Assembly: GCA_963678705.1 (NCBI GenBank) | Contig: OY783203.1 | Span: forward strand, 22,178,535-22,242,534 | From: Panorpa germanica | Taxonomy: Eukaryota; Arthropoda; Insecta; Mecoptera; Panorpidae | DNA: 64,000 nt | Direction: 5' to 3' | Shown: piece after piece, positions 1 to 11,334 of the stretch | How the letters are laid out: each line of letters begins with the position of its first letter | How positions within the stretch are numbered: the first letter of the stretch is position 1 | Position numbers and translations under genes: made by a program | Notes under the pieces: generated by a model | Database searches by the model: none | The model's input: only the letters and a program-made list of their open reading frames with translations | What the model was told of the DNA's origin: nothing

Positions 1-214
1 AAGAACATCATTTAATAAGTGTTTTAATAAAAATTAAATTTTTGTGAGGTTAAGTGTCATTGTATGACAATAAATATGTTTAAAATGTAGAATTAAAAAA
101 ATGTTATTATTCAAAATATTAATTATTTAAAAAAATGTCCATGACTTTACAAAAGCTTATCTATCCAAAACGCGTACGAAACTAACATTCATTGCATTGC
201 GAAGAATTAGTTAC

Positions 215-775
215 TATTATTATATATTTCTTTTTAATGTTTTTGCCATTGGGCACTGCATTCTTCTGCCTTAACTCATTAATTTACATGTCATTGTGCG
301 TAATTCAATTTTGATCCTTATTATATCTAAACATTCTCACTCCTTCTAAAAGAAAAAAAAATATCCTTATAAAAATAAAAACAAGCTATTACTGCTTCGC
401 TCCTCTTGCTACTCTTCCTCCTGTTTCTACTCTGCCATTCATTCTTTTTCCTCATTCCTTTTCTGTATCTCTGCCATCCTCCTCTTTCCTTCACTACCTC
501 CCTTTAATAACTGCCCAATTTTCTTTTCGCTTATAACCTTTTTCTCACATGAAAATTGAATGTACTACAATGTTTCTATCTCCGTTCCGCACACCCTGCA
601 CATCCTTTCCTCGCTATTTGCCCAGTATCTGTTTCCTTTGTCCTCGTTTCCCAATCTAAATCTGGCAATCCTTCTCATGTTTTTTGTGTATTTTTCTCTT
701 AAATATTGTGGTATCTCTCTCTCCCAAATCCTTTTATATAAGTATTATTAATGTTACTAATGTTATAGTACTATT
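215..775 (-). mobile_element. 5'-truncated LINE 3' end (copy A)
   Basis: Read on the minus strand this encodes the extreme C-terminus of a non-LTR retrotransposon ORF2: a segment with RIARFRLGNE and GNRYW, then a Cys motif (CRVCG) followed by ETL, an in-frame stop, and IQFSCE, ending in IGQLLKGGSEGK. The same words occur in copy B (38.3-39.6 kb) and partly in copy C (55.0 kb). The 3' untranslated part near 244-275 reads, on the minus strand, a TTAAGGC..GAATG..GTGCC..AATGGCAAAAAC pattern shared with copy C, which defines the 3' end. The reverse transcriptase domain is absent, so the copy is dead. No certain target duplication was found. Confidence 0.8.
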
Positions 776-1891
776 TAATGTTAAAATAAAGTTTTGTAAT
801 TGGTATCTCTTACTGATTTAATTTCATAGTTCAGAGTTCAATGAACTATATCAAATTAGCGAGTCATTTTCAAAATTCAAAAAGATAAAATATTTAACAA
901 AATATTTATTTGTTATCTTTTGTATAAATATATTTTTAGTTTTATTCTAAGCGAGCTCTATTTGTATTAGTAGTGTATTTTCAAAGAGTCGTTGAAATAC
1001 TTCCCTATTAATTAGTGCATATATTTTAATAAACAAAATAAAAAAAATTCATAATCAAAGACACAAACTTAAGCTAACATTATTACGAAGTCGAAATCAA
1101 AATCAAACAAAACAACCGAAACACATTAAACAGCATTAAAAGCAAACAGAGAGATATACTGGCAGTGTAGTAATGGTGCTGGTGCTGGTGCTTGTACATG
1201 ACATATATACATACTACATATAATACATACAAACAAATAATATAACTTAAAATAACTAAATGTAAACAAACAAAAAAAAACATTCTCAATGAATGGTTTG
1301 AATTTAAATTTGAATCCATGTAAACCTCGGTGCACAGACCGTACACCGTGCGCCGTACGCCGTACGCTGTAGTCTCATTATGTACAAAGAGTGGCCATTT
1401 TATTCAAAATCAAAGCAACTCTACTTTGCTAATTTTGAGATTGATAAGGGGGTGCACAAAGTCCGTGGACAGAGGTATGAGATGCGGTGGGTCTGTAAAA
1501 CGGATGCGGAAACATTAAGAGTGAGGGTGGGATTCAGAACCTATCATAGAATTCGTGATGACTTGTTGAAAAAAACATCGAACCAGATTCCGTATCGTGG
1601 ATCGGATTGAACCCGTGAAATAAAAGTACCAATTTGATAGTTTTTAAAACTAAGTACCCTATTTTGTAACTTTATCAAACACACACCTGGATGTCATGGG
1701 AATTTTTCTACCAGAAGATTCCTAATTCTGTCGATCATTTGGACAAAGAAGTCCCGAAACTCAAGACGGAATTTTACCTAACATGTAAGATATAAAACAA
1801 CTTTATTTAAATTATTCAACTCAAAATGCACCGACGATTTAATTCTTAAAAGATTTAAAAAATTATTAATAATGATTGATAAGTGGAGTTG

Positions 1892-2830
1892 AATTGTTGA
1901 TTGAAATTGATGTTAATAAATGTGTATTGGCGTTTCTATTTTATTAATTTTTTTTTTTTTTTTTTTTTTATTTAACGTCGGCCTATTTCCGATGCTGAGT
2001 CCTATCACCGACGACCTCCTTCAATGTTGGCAGTATTTATGGTGTCGTGGCCTCATATATGTGGGCTACACCACTGCCTAATAACTGTATGATTATGTAT
2101 GACCATAATCAATATAAGTTCATAATAACCAAACCCAGAAAATATATATCTGGTCCGGGGATCGAACCCGAAGACACAGCAGTCGGCGTCAAGCATCAAT
2201 GCTCTCGCCCACTGTGTCGTCTCTATTTTATTAAATATCAAAATGTTGACGGAGATATAGCAATTAAAAAATTGAATTGTAGTTTTAGCGCTAGAAATGG
2301 TCGGCCATATTTGTGAATGCCGTGAAATGCATTTTAACGTCAGTTATTTGTTGAATATGTCAGTGCAGTGGTAAAGTTTTGTAGCTGTTGGTAGTCGAAA
2401 TAATCAAGTCAAGCCAAAGAATAATAAGTTTTTATTTTATATAACTCTGTTACGGCAGGCATAATATTGGAATTGTATTGTTCCTTGAAATAGCTGTAAA
2501 TAATATTTGATATTTTGATATATAAATACATATAGCAGAGATTTATGAGCTGTAAGGTTGGTAACCTGTAAACTTGTCAGAGTTCTGTCAAGAATATTTC
2601 TCTTTTACGCTATGTCGTATAAAAGAGATAGCAACTAGCGGTTGTGATGTCACATGCAATTCGAATTTGTACAACGTTGAATCCCTTTAATAATTAAATA
2701 GACAAAATGACTTTTTTGATTGTTAATATCTCCTGAAATATAAGGAGTTATTAAAAAATTATTGAACATTTACTTTATAAATATATAGTCTACTTTTATA
2801 GAAATTAAGACATAGGACACAAGCCCATTG
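1892..2830 (+). mobile_element. Non-autonomous DNA transposon with GGGCTTGTGTCCT-type ends, copy 1, split by a SINE
   Basis: The right end is an intact terminal repeat (aggacacaagcccattg). The body matches the copies at 30755-31429 (inverted) and 33829-34510. The left terminal repeat is missing: similarity begins at about 1892, inside the element. A SINE at 1948-2221 interrupts it, and the 33.9 kb copy preserves the uninterrupted site. No coding sequence was recognised. An internal inverted repeat (atctcttttA ... Taaaagagat) is shared by all three copies. The superfamily cannot be assigned because no clear target duplication is visible. Confidence 0.75.
1948..2221 (-). mobile_element. tRNA-derived SINE, full-length copy
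   Basis: On the minus strand it starts GACGACACAGTGGGCGAGAG (A-box-like), has a B box GGGTTCGATCCC about 45 bases later, and ends GACGTTAAATA followed by a poly-A run. It is flanked by a 13-bp direct repeat, tctattttattaa, at 1935-1947 and 2222-2234. The homologous element at 33.9 kb has this site once and without the SINE, which confirms the insertion. The 89-residue open frame over the region is a by-product of the SINE, since near-identical frames recur in the other SINE copies. Confidence 0.93.
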
Positions 2831-3953
2831 TGCTGCTTAATTTATGTTATGTCAAATGCAATCAATCATACATACAACTGCCATAATTTGTGCAAATTGT
2901 GAGGTATACAAGAGCGCATTGTCGTATACTTACTTACTGTTGCGCATTCTGTTGTAACAAAACCGAAAATTATAATCCTGGTTAAAAGGGCGCTATTTAT
3001 ACATAACCTATACATGTTCTTCGGCAACATAACAACTGCCAATGTACCAGCTGGTTGTCGGCGATGATATCTAGAATCCGAACTAAATAAATCCAATAAG
3101 TATTGTTTTCATTTTTGTCTCAAATTGAACTGCGAATACTTTTAGCCGCCTAATTGTGATTATCATTGTCGGTCGGTATGTTTAACCAGCAGTGTAGCAT
3201 TTCACCCAACGACTTTGAATTCAAGTACATAAAGATGTTGAAAATAGAGATGATACTTGCACAGAAGCACCCTATCCTGGTGAAGCTAAGAGGGGTTCGA
3301 GGAGTGGGGGAGGAGGCTTCTGAAAATGAGCAAGGAAATAGAAGTTCTTTGATAATCTGACCCACCATTGCGCATTATTTAAATTACGACTGTAAACGCG
3401 GGACATTTCTTCATAAATCACATATTCATGATTTCTTAATGTCTGATATGTTTCAATTTATGTCATTTAGATAAATCTTAATACACACAATCTGAGAGAT
3501 TCTCCTGTCAAATTCTTGGTGCGGTCCTTGAAAATATTTGTTATTTGGTCTTAACTTTGTTTATATTCCTTACCATGAAACAATTAAACGATAAATAAAC
3601 AAAAAATACTTTAACAAAAGTATTTGTTAAAATTGTCCAAATAGATATTTCATTCAACATAAAGTTGACAAACATATTTGCCATAAGCAGTCTCGAATTT
3701 AGATTTTCGAGATGGTCTACAAATATTATCAGACCGTTCTTGTGACTTCTTTTTCTCTTTTTCCAATTTTATCTAGCTACAAATTTTTTCTTGAGACTAA
3801 CAATAACTGAACTAGTTTGGACATATTATTTTGTGTTATTCAAATGCAAAAATATTTTAGGTTATTTTATTTCAAGTTTAGCAAAAATGAAGAGGTAGGT
3901 AGAATTTAGTTACATTTCCAAAATGTATATGTTTTTTTAATATTTATTTGAGT
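2831..3953. other. No gene seen
   Basis: A+T-rich sequence. Short open frames overlap on both strands at 3150-3368, without recognisable motifs, splice context or repetition elsewhere in the window. Confidence 0.5.
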
Positions 3954-4718
3954 TAAGGCTTCACACGAGACGACATAGGGCGAGAGTTTCGAAAATCGGT
4001 ATCGTTTTAGCCTCGTTTCCGTCTCGTAATCGTTTGCTCGTCTCGTCTCGTCACATCTCGTTATTATGAGAACTTTCTCCTAAGATAGTCCTAAACAAAG
4101 TAATTCATTATATTATTTCGGCTAATTATTTTTTTTATTCTAAATTTTTCACACACTAAGCATATCGCTTTTTCTCAACATTAATTGTATTAAATTTAAA
4201 AAACAATTTAAACTTTGAAGAATTTTTTTTTATACACAGTTGATCAACTGGTTCAACTTCACTTAATGCGTCATCACTTTCATCTAATCTCGGCCTTTTT
4301 ATCAGGTTGACACTACTAACACCTACACTCAACGACATTTTCCCGGCAAAATGTCTTCAAACAATCGCATTGTAAATAATTTATATTCACATTTATATTT
4401 CCTTAAAACATTCGTTTCCGTTCGGCTACAAAATATTGTAAGACACAAAATTATAAAATAAAATATTTAATAGATGTTTGTTTTCCAGATTCTATGTTTC
4501 GTAACTTTACGATGTAACCTTTTTTGTAATAAAAAAGGTTGAACATTTATGTTGCTATCACTTCATTTTTCTAGCATTTTTTTTTGAAATAACATCAACG
4601 AGACTCTCGGGTCTCGCCGTATATGGTCTCGGTACCGTCTCAATAGTTTTTAGAAATGTCTCATCTCGTATCGTCTTGCATTTACGAGACGAGAAGCGAG
4701 ACGAGACGGATCAAGCAT
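3954..4718. mobile_element. hAT-like element, TAGGGCTTCAC family, copy 1 (degenerate)
   Basis: The left end TAAGGCTTCACACGAGACGA matches the left end of the intact copy at 29424. The body is colinear with that copy, including the many CGAGAC/GTCTCG words in the subterminal regions and the short minus-strand reading frame at 4156-4338. The right end is eroded (gacggatcaagcatta) and no target duplication can be read. The hAT assignment is inherited from the 29.4 kb copy, where an 8-bp duplication is present. Confidence 0.75.
4156..4338 (-). pseudogene. Remnant of a hAT-element-borne reading frame (possible transposase N-terminus)
   Basis: Minus-strand frame beginning MSLSVGVSSVNL and continuing KRPRLDESDDALSE, 60 codons. 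The first 33 or so codons are preserved with few changes in the second element copy (29723-29824). A motif conserved between two copies of a transposon, containing a basic RPRL and an acidic stretch, suggests the start of the lost transposase or another element-encoded protein. No zinc finger or catalytic domain follows. The function is inferred only from position inside the element. Confidence 0.45.
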
Positions 4719-5469
4719 TATTATTAAATGATATCATAGATGAAGATTCATAGCAACCTAGTATGGTTTTTATGATTTAAATGATAATCGTTTATGGGAT
4801 ATGTCAGTCAGTCAATCAGTCATCAACCTAATACATTTTAAAAGTCCCTTGCAAACTCCGGAGTCTGAACATCTTCATATAATTACTGTCTACAAATCAG
4901 CGTACCCGTCCATGCTAGTGCCGACTCTTTCGACACGTGCTCCTCTTCCCTGACTCTCCCTCTCTCTCTGACTCTCTGTTACCGGGAAATACCGCGATAT
5001 ACAGGGTTGTTACAGCCCGCTCCACTCACACCACAACGCCACATCCCCTAACTTCTCTCTCTTGTAATCTCTTTAGGGTTAAAATGGACGATTCACGAAA
5101 ATTATCGTGGCATGATATGCAGTGCATATGGTACAGCATACGTGGTACGCGGTAAGGGGTACATGGTACATAGCGGCAATAACGAGATGAGTGCACCCTG
5201 CACCCTGCACCCTGCACCATGGTCCTCTGCCCCATGCTCTCGGAGAGTTAAATATACAAACTGGTATTATTTATTTGAATATCACAAATACAGATGCATG
5301 CCTATTAGTTTTGTCAACCGTGTTTTTTTTCAATTTTAGTAATTGGTTTTCTAATTTTATATAAATTGTACTTTTTAATGTTAGTGATTATAGTCATAAA
5401 TACATTTTACTTTACATTTTACATTATACTATTATGACTGTTATCACTAATGATATAGAAACAAACCAA
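4719..5469. other. No gene seen; short tandem motifs
   Basis: Apart from a short gcaccct tandem repeat at 5191-5219 and a pyrimidine-rich patch near 4940-4980, nothing recognisable. Short open frames at 4937-5339 overlap each other on both strands and have no support. Confidence 0.5.
5191..5219. repeat. Short (GCACCCT)n tandem repeat
   Basis: About four tandem copies of the heptamer gcaccct, read directly. Confidence 0.8.
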
Positions 5470-5720
5470 GTCTAGGACGAGGAGTGGCAAAAACTTTAAA
5501 TTGCTGCCCTTTTTAATAATTGCCGCCAATAATTCTAGTTATTTTATATGCATTGATATTTCTTTATTTATTATAGGAAATAATTTATTGAATTTGGCGC
5601 TCATAAAGATTCCGTTCGTGGTACGAACCCCGGCTTGCCATCTGATCTTCGGAGTATAACACTCGTGAAACGATGATATTAGATCAGTTGGCTTAACTGT
5701 GTGTATTTTAATAGAATAAT
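5470..5720 (-). repeat. Dispersed repeat with a tRNA-like B box (possible SINE relic)
   Basis: The part at about 5475-5590 (ggcaaaaactt, attgc, ccgccaataatt, tagttattttatatgcatt) recurs at about 47110-47220. On the minus strand the adjoining sequence contains gccggggttcgtaccacg, close to the pol III B box. No matching A box or poly-A tail could be fixed, so a SINE is only possible. Confidence 0.4.
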
Positions 5721-6840
5721 TTAATGGCAGAAAATACCATACATGGAGTGTACTGTACAAGTACGAGTACGAGTATAGTACGAGTAATATGGTATGTTTT
5801 AAAATCTCGGTTAAAACGTTTAATGAAAGCAACAAAATATTTTATATGAAACGGTTAAATATGAAACGCAACTTGTCAGTGTATATTTAATGACAGCGAA
5901 AGGTGGTAATCAGAAAGGAATCAACGAAACTGTAATTTTATGTAAAATAGACATTGCAGACTATTATAATCATATATTTTTAACCTTAAATATTACTGAT
6001 AAAAAATCATAGGCTTTGTTTCTCCCTTGTAAGAAGATATGGTTTCTAATCTCAAAACTGTCTTAATTTGAAAATTTCAATACGTTTCTAATGTTTACCT
6101 CTAATTTACAAATAAAATTAATTTCAATTAACACCGTTCTTTTAAGGATTTCACTGTCGCTGGTTCTTTGCGAAGAAAGACATCCCTCCACCATTAGTGA
6201 TAAAGGGTGGTTTGTACGTTCGGTACGTTTATGTAATACGTATGTCTGGCTAGTAAGAAGCGAATTATTATAACGAGCAAACTGTCAAACAAGTCAAGTG
6301 TACTGGAGCCGGACTGAAATGAGTTATTTCTCAGAGATTTATAACCGTAATATGCAAATTATATATTTATAAAAACATACGGATATGAATTATATTGGAC
6401 ATCACAGACTCTGGCCGGATTACTGGGTTCTGGTAGGAAGAAAAAATCATTTTGAAATGAATTACACGTAGATACGAAGAGTGCTGACTGTTGTTATCTA
6501 TAAGCTAGGTACAAGAACACATTATTGTTACGTTGAACATTGTTCCGCTTCCGAGCTACCTTGTGTAACAAGATAAAATTTATAAAGCAGGAAGAATGAT
6601 CTGGAATTTTTGTTCCATTGAGAGCATTGTGTATATGGCAGACATGACATAGTGTTAGACACATCACACAAAATAAATACGCGGCTGAAAAAAACATGAA
6701 CTGTTTCTTGTTGTTACACTAGATACAATTTATTCTATGATACATCTATACTAAATACTACATGATCAGAAGTTTATACCTGAACTAGCACAAGAAACGA
6801 TATTCCTCTTCCTCTCCTTCTCACACACTGAAAAGTAACC
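5721..6840. other. No gene seen
   Basis: A+T-rich sequence with a short tacgag-rich patch near 5760-5790. Frames at 6091-6273 and 6494-6697 have no motifs or context. Confidence 0.5.
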
Positions 6841-7592
6841 TAACGATGGTGATTCTTCTTAAAGAGATCGATTTTTTAATCGATTTGAATCGAAGTCTAA
6901 CGAATCGATTTTTCGATTCTTTTTGAGTTTTTATATAAGAAGACACTAACAAAAAAAAAAAAAGAAACGATCTTTTATCGATTTTACTTTTATTAAATTT
7001 GTAAAAATATACAAGCCTTTCTAATAACAAAAGTAAACAGTGATTTTTGATTAATCAATAAAGTCATGTATGTTTGTTAATTATTATAGAATCAAATAAT
7101 TAAAATTTCCAATATTTCATGTCTAAGCTTTTGAGAAATAAAAGTCAGTCCAATCTAGGATACATTCAACATAATGTAAATATAATTTTTTTTTTAATTT
7201 ATTTAACGTCGGCCTATTTCCGATGGTGAGTCCTATCTCCGACGACCTCCTTCAATGTTGGCAGTATTTGTGGTGTCGTGGCCTCATATATGTGGACCAC
7301 ACGGCTGCCTAATAAGTGTACAATTATGTATGATCATAATCAATATAAGTTAATAACAACCAAACCCAGAAAATATGTATCTAGTCCGGGGACATATCGA
7401 ACCCAAAGACACAGCAGTCAGCGTCAAGCGTCAATGCTCTCGCCCACTGTGTCGTCGTAAATATTTGTATACTTGCATTTTTACAAAAAAAAATTCGAAT
7501 ATCGATTATCAAGTGTTTGAGATCGATTCATGGGATCGATCCATTATTTAAAATCGATTTAAGAAATCTTCTTCAATTAATCGCTATCTCTA
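6841..7592. mobile_element. hAT-like MITE rich in ATCGAT, carrying a SINE
   Basis: The ends form imperfect inverted repeats. The left begins taacgatggtgattcttctt, and the right, reverse-complemented, begins tagagatagcgattaattga. Both continue with clustered ATCGATT words. The flanks show an 8-bp near-identical duplication, aagtaacc (6833-6840) and atgtaacc (7593-7600), 7 of 8 matching, as expected for hAT. A SINE occupies 7184-7456, so the original element was about 480 bp and non-coding. Confidence 0.8.
7184..7456 (-). mobile_element. tRNA-derived SINE, full-length copy
   Basis: Same family as 1948-2221, diverged (for example acatatcgaacccaaag replaces the B-box region, so this copy is probably promoter-damaged). 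Flanked by the 8-bp repeat gtaaatat at 7176-7183 and 7457-7464. It lies inside the ATCGAT-rich hAT element. Confidence 0.88.
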
Positions 7593-7843
7593 ATGTAACC
7601 ACACTTTTACATTATTCATACCGAGGGGCAACATTTCCTTAATGGGCTCCTAGCATGATATTAATTGTAAAGCTTTATATTAAACTTGTTTAATAACTCT
7701 GGTTTAGCCATAATTGATTTCAGAATACTGTGCTAACCAGTGCCGTGCAAATGTATACACAGGTAACACAATTAGTACAAAAAATGATAAAATTTATCAC
7801 CCCTACAAAACGGTAGCCTAGGCTACGGCTCGCGTGGCCTGAC

Positions 7844-8513
7844 TAGTGCTTCTGAACCCGTCCCGATCCGGACCCAAATCAATCGGGTATTGGCAATAAA
7901 CCCGAACCCGGGACCCGGGTAGAAAACCCGACGGATACGGGTTCAAATACCGGCTGGTGTAAATGCAAAATTAAATAAAATCCAATGCGCGCCGTTCGAA
8001 TTACGCAGCCCAAAAATTTGTTGTTTGTAGATAATGAAGAGATATTATCAATGGAAGAAGAATTAAATTTATTAGGCTGATGATTTTGGAAAATTGAAGC
8101 AGGAATTTACCCTTTTTAGGAATACAAAAAAAGAACGCTAAATCTAGAGAAGTTTTATGCCGCGCTATGCACGGTCAAACTAACTTTGATGGATAATGAA
8201 AGAACATTTCCGATGTCTGCCAATTTTTGCACCAAAGTTAGGGGAGAAGTCTCTAAATGCTTTGGTATTTCTTAAACATCATTATATTAGAGCTAGTAAA
8301 GTAAAATAAATTATATAATAAATAAATTGCTATTATTACTTGGAAATTTAGATGTTATTTTATATTTTTCTGATTTTGCACCCGACCAGTGTATTTCTGT
8401 GTATATAATTCGTAGGCCTTCGTTATTGTAGTTAGCTTTAGAAATGCTAGTTTGTTTGTCAATATCATGGCTCAGTATATGCCTGCCACAGATCCGACCC
8501 CGGCCCCTAGTCT
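7844..8513 (+). mobile_element. hAT-like element, TAGGNCTTCTG family, copy 1
   Basis: The left end tagtgcttctgaacccg and the following cgggtattg-caataaacccgaacc, gacccgggtagaaaacccga and gctggtgtaaatgcaaaatt stretches match the copy at 54578-55547. Near 8190-8310 the plus strand holds decayed coding sequence: ERTFPMSANFCTKVRG, then in a second frame SLNALVFLKHHY. These resemble the hAT C-terminal dimerisation region (ER-F, then L-LVFL). The right end is disrupted after 8395; the exact end is approximate. Confidence 0.65.
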
Positions 8514-9215
8514 AGGCTCCATCAACCGACATCCTAGACACAACTATATATTCAGTAACACTAGGATTCCTTTAAATATGTATATACGAATCAGGATAAC
8601 AAATAAGTCCATTAGTTGTATGTAATTATTTCACGACAATTACTTGCTGACAATGGGATCTATTAGACGATCAGTTTGTCTACTCGTCCTTCGTCCTTCG
8701 TCCTCCGTCCTTGTGTATTCATCTCAAAAGCTTTGAAAGTTATTCTCAATGAATAAGGGATGGATTTATGAACGGACAAGTAAGGGTGATTTCAGTAATT
8801 TTGTAAGGAGGGTGGGTGGCAGTTTGTTGAACAAGGATTGAGTGAAACAATGCTTGTCCGATGACCTCCCCTCTTATATCCTTCGTTTAAGATCTTTTGT
8901 ACTTTGATCATAGACTTGATGTGCCTCAATGTTAACAATCGTATTGTTCGGCTTGAATGAACGCAACTCACAAAGTAAAAACAAGTTTCCACTGGCACAT
9001 AAATATTGAAATTCTCATTTAAATCCTAAAGATATTTATTAAAATATTTGTATTGCAACATAATGCTAAAACACACATAGCTTTGACATATGTTTAGTCA
9101 TATATATTGCGTAATAGCGGAAACATATTGCTCTAATACTCATGGTCTTAGAAGGCACCGAAGTAATTTATTTCACCGATAGATAGTCAATTATAATTTA
9201 AAAAATACTGGACAC
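8514..9215. other. No gene seen
   Basis: A+T-rich sequence with a small cgtcctcc/cgtccttcg repeat near 8688-8712 and nothing else recognisable. Confidence 0.5.
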
Positions 9216-9657
9216 TGAGGTTCTCCGCACATGAGGCGGCTGATTGCAAACCTTAGCCCCGAATCTGCCCGAACCGAATGAGAATGGAACTGTATTGTTA
9301 GTGAGAGAACGCACGTGTATACGAGTGAGAGAAAACACACGGCACGAACGAAACTAAACTGATTTCAAACTGGTTTTGAGCGACTGTGTTTCTTGGTCGC
9401 AGGGCAATTACGTTGCATGTTATTGATGGTGATATCATGAGCAGAGATGTGCACAAATAGTATTCAAAAATATTTAAATAGATACATACATACATACAAA
9501 TACCTCATAATACGACACAAATAACATCCCCTATTATGCTATTGTTAAAAATTCTATAGAGTCACGAAACACGGCTCGACATGGCTCGTTTTTCGTTTTC
9601 GTTGGAAACTTCGTTGGGCGACTAAATTGCAATCAGTCGACCCGTGTGCAAACGGCC
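9216..9657 (-). mobile_element. PIF/Harbinger-like MITE, GGCCGTCCGCACA family, copy 1
   Basis: Shares with five other copies the terminal gtcgac/ccgcaca words, the internal cgtgtatacgagtgagaga and tgtttcttggtcgcagg motifs, and a right end cagtcgacccgtgtgc..acggcc. The left end is mutated (gaggttctccgcacatga), so the TAA duplication seen in the other copies is not readable here. Orientation is opposite to the 27.2 kb copy. Confidence 0.75.
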
Positions 9658-11334
9658 TTAACATGCATTAGAAAAGGATAGAATATCAGATTGCCAGGAT
9701 CTGAACATGTAGGCTAAAAGTCAGAGACGGATTAAAGGGTAGTCGCGCATTTGGAGTCCACGAAACCGAACCCCTCGAAGCCATCTTCATTGCATTAGTA
9801 TTACATATTATTATTAATTAGTTAACCTTAATAATTAATTTTTAACTTGATTTATATTAAAATATAATATGTATGCAAAAAAAATTATTCATAAGTGCGG
9901 GAGCAAATCTCTTGATTTATTAGAGCTCAACCCTTTATTCCAATTACGGATGAATTATGACATTATTACAGCCCCAAAATAAATACATACATATGATATG
10001 GTTCACTTAAATATGATATATACTACGAGACACCATCAAGTGATAATATGTACCGGAGCAGCGCTTTGTTTTCTGGATTTGTTGTTATTAAGTTTAATGG
10101 ATTACACAATCAGTTTAGTGTTTCACAACCATAAACTTATTAGGTAGCGGTGCTGTATCTTAAAATACACCGGAAATAGCATTTTCAAAAGCCAATTATA
10201 CATTTTCACCAACGTTTTCTTTAACAAACAAGTCAATATTTAAAAAATTAAAATAGTTATCAAAAAAAATATAAATCGGTTTGAAAACTAGAACGTATAT
10301 TTCTCTAAACAGTAAAGTAACAAGTATTGACGTTACGCAGACTGAAGATGAGAACGCCTCAAGCCTTAATTAAATGAAATAATAAATAAATTCGAAAGTG
10401 TCAATGAACACATACCGTGCAAATTGAAATTATTGTAAACCTATTGTTAAATCTCCATGACAGATCCGAGAGAAAAGTCGACGGTTATATTATCATAATA
10501 TTTCTAAGAACACTTTTAACTTTGTGATTTTCAATATTTAATAACAATAAAATAACACTTGAACATTTCAGTCAACCGTTAAACGTATTAGAAAAGCGCC
10601 ATACCACGCCGTATGTTTGTATCTAAAATCATAACTCATATTTTAGGGGATTCATTACAAAGGGGTTATTTTCGCAGTTCGCGCAATTGTTAAACGTTTA
10701 AGGGTGAGGCTTTGTTAAGGATTATAAATCAAATTTAAACTGTTGCTTCACATTCCGTGGTACTCGTTACGCGCTATGCGTCACTGACGCCTGACATTGA
10801 CACTGACACTGACACTGACACTGACATTCATTGAATTGAAGGTAGTTTGACATCTGACAAAAATTAATGTTGCGATTTAAAATAAATAATGATTATTGGA
10901 CCACAACACTAGACAACATTTTCGAATTAGCTCTTAATGTTTTGCATTGGACTACAACTAAGCGGCTGTACCGAGTACCCGCAAAACTTAATCTAAAAAC
11001 CTTTACTCCTTAAGAAGAACTTCTTAATACTTCATAATCCAAAAAAACGTATTCTTAAGAAAATGATTTTGCTTAATGAAAATGCTTTTAAATGATTTTT
11101 TACATAACTAAATATAAAAATATTTTTAATCAAACATTTCAAAAAATATATTTTCTTCTTTTAAATATTTGAAAAATAGACATAAATTTAAATATTTTAA
11201 TAACTAAGTTTTACATAGACCAATATAAAAATATAATAAAAATTTACAAGAAAATATACTTTCTTTGTTAAATTCGAAATTCGAAAAATATACATATAAA
11301 TTTAATATATTTTGAAATCTAATTTTTTTAAATT
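9658..11334. other. No gene seen; contains a CACTGA tandem repeat
   Basis: Very A+T-rich. A (cactga)n run lies at 10795-10826. On the minus strand this is the region downstream of the candidate gene at 11335-13328; an attaaa hexamer (minus strand, about 11300) could be its polyadenylation signal. Confidence 0.45.
10795..10826. repeat. (CACTGA)n minisatellite
   Basis: About five tandem copies of the hexamer cactga, read directly. Confidence 0.85.

Noticed and set aside
2047-2316. 89-codon frame starting MASYMWATPLPN, with relatives at 7278-7460 and 47269-47472
   Set aside because: It recurs only where the tRNA-derived SINE lies and crosses the SINE boundary, so it is a shadow of the SINE and not a protein family.
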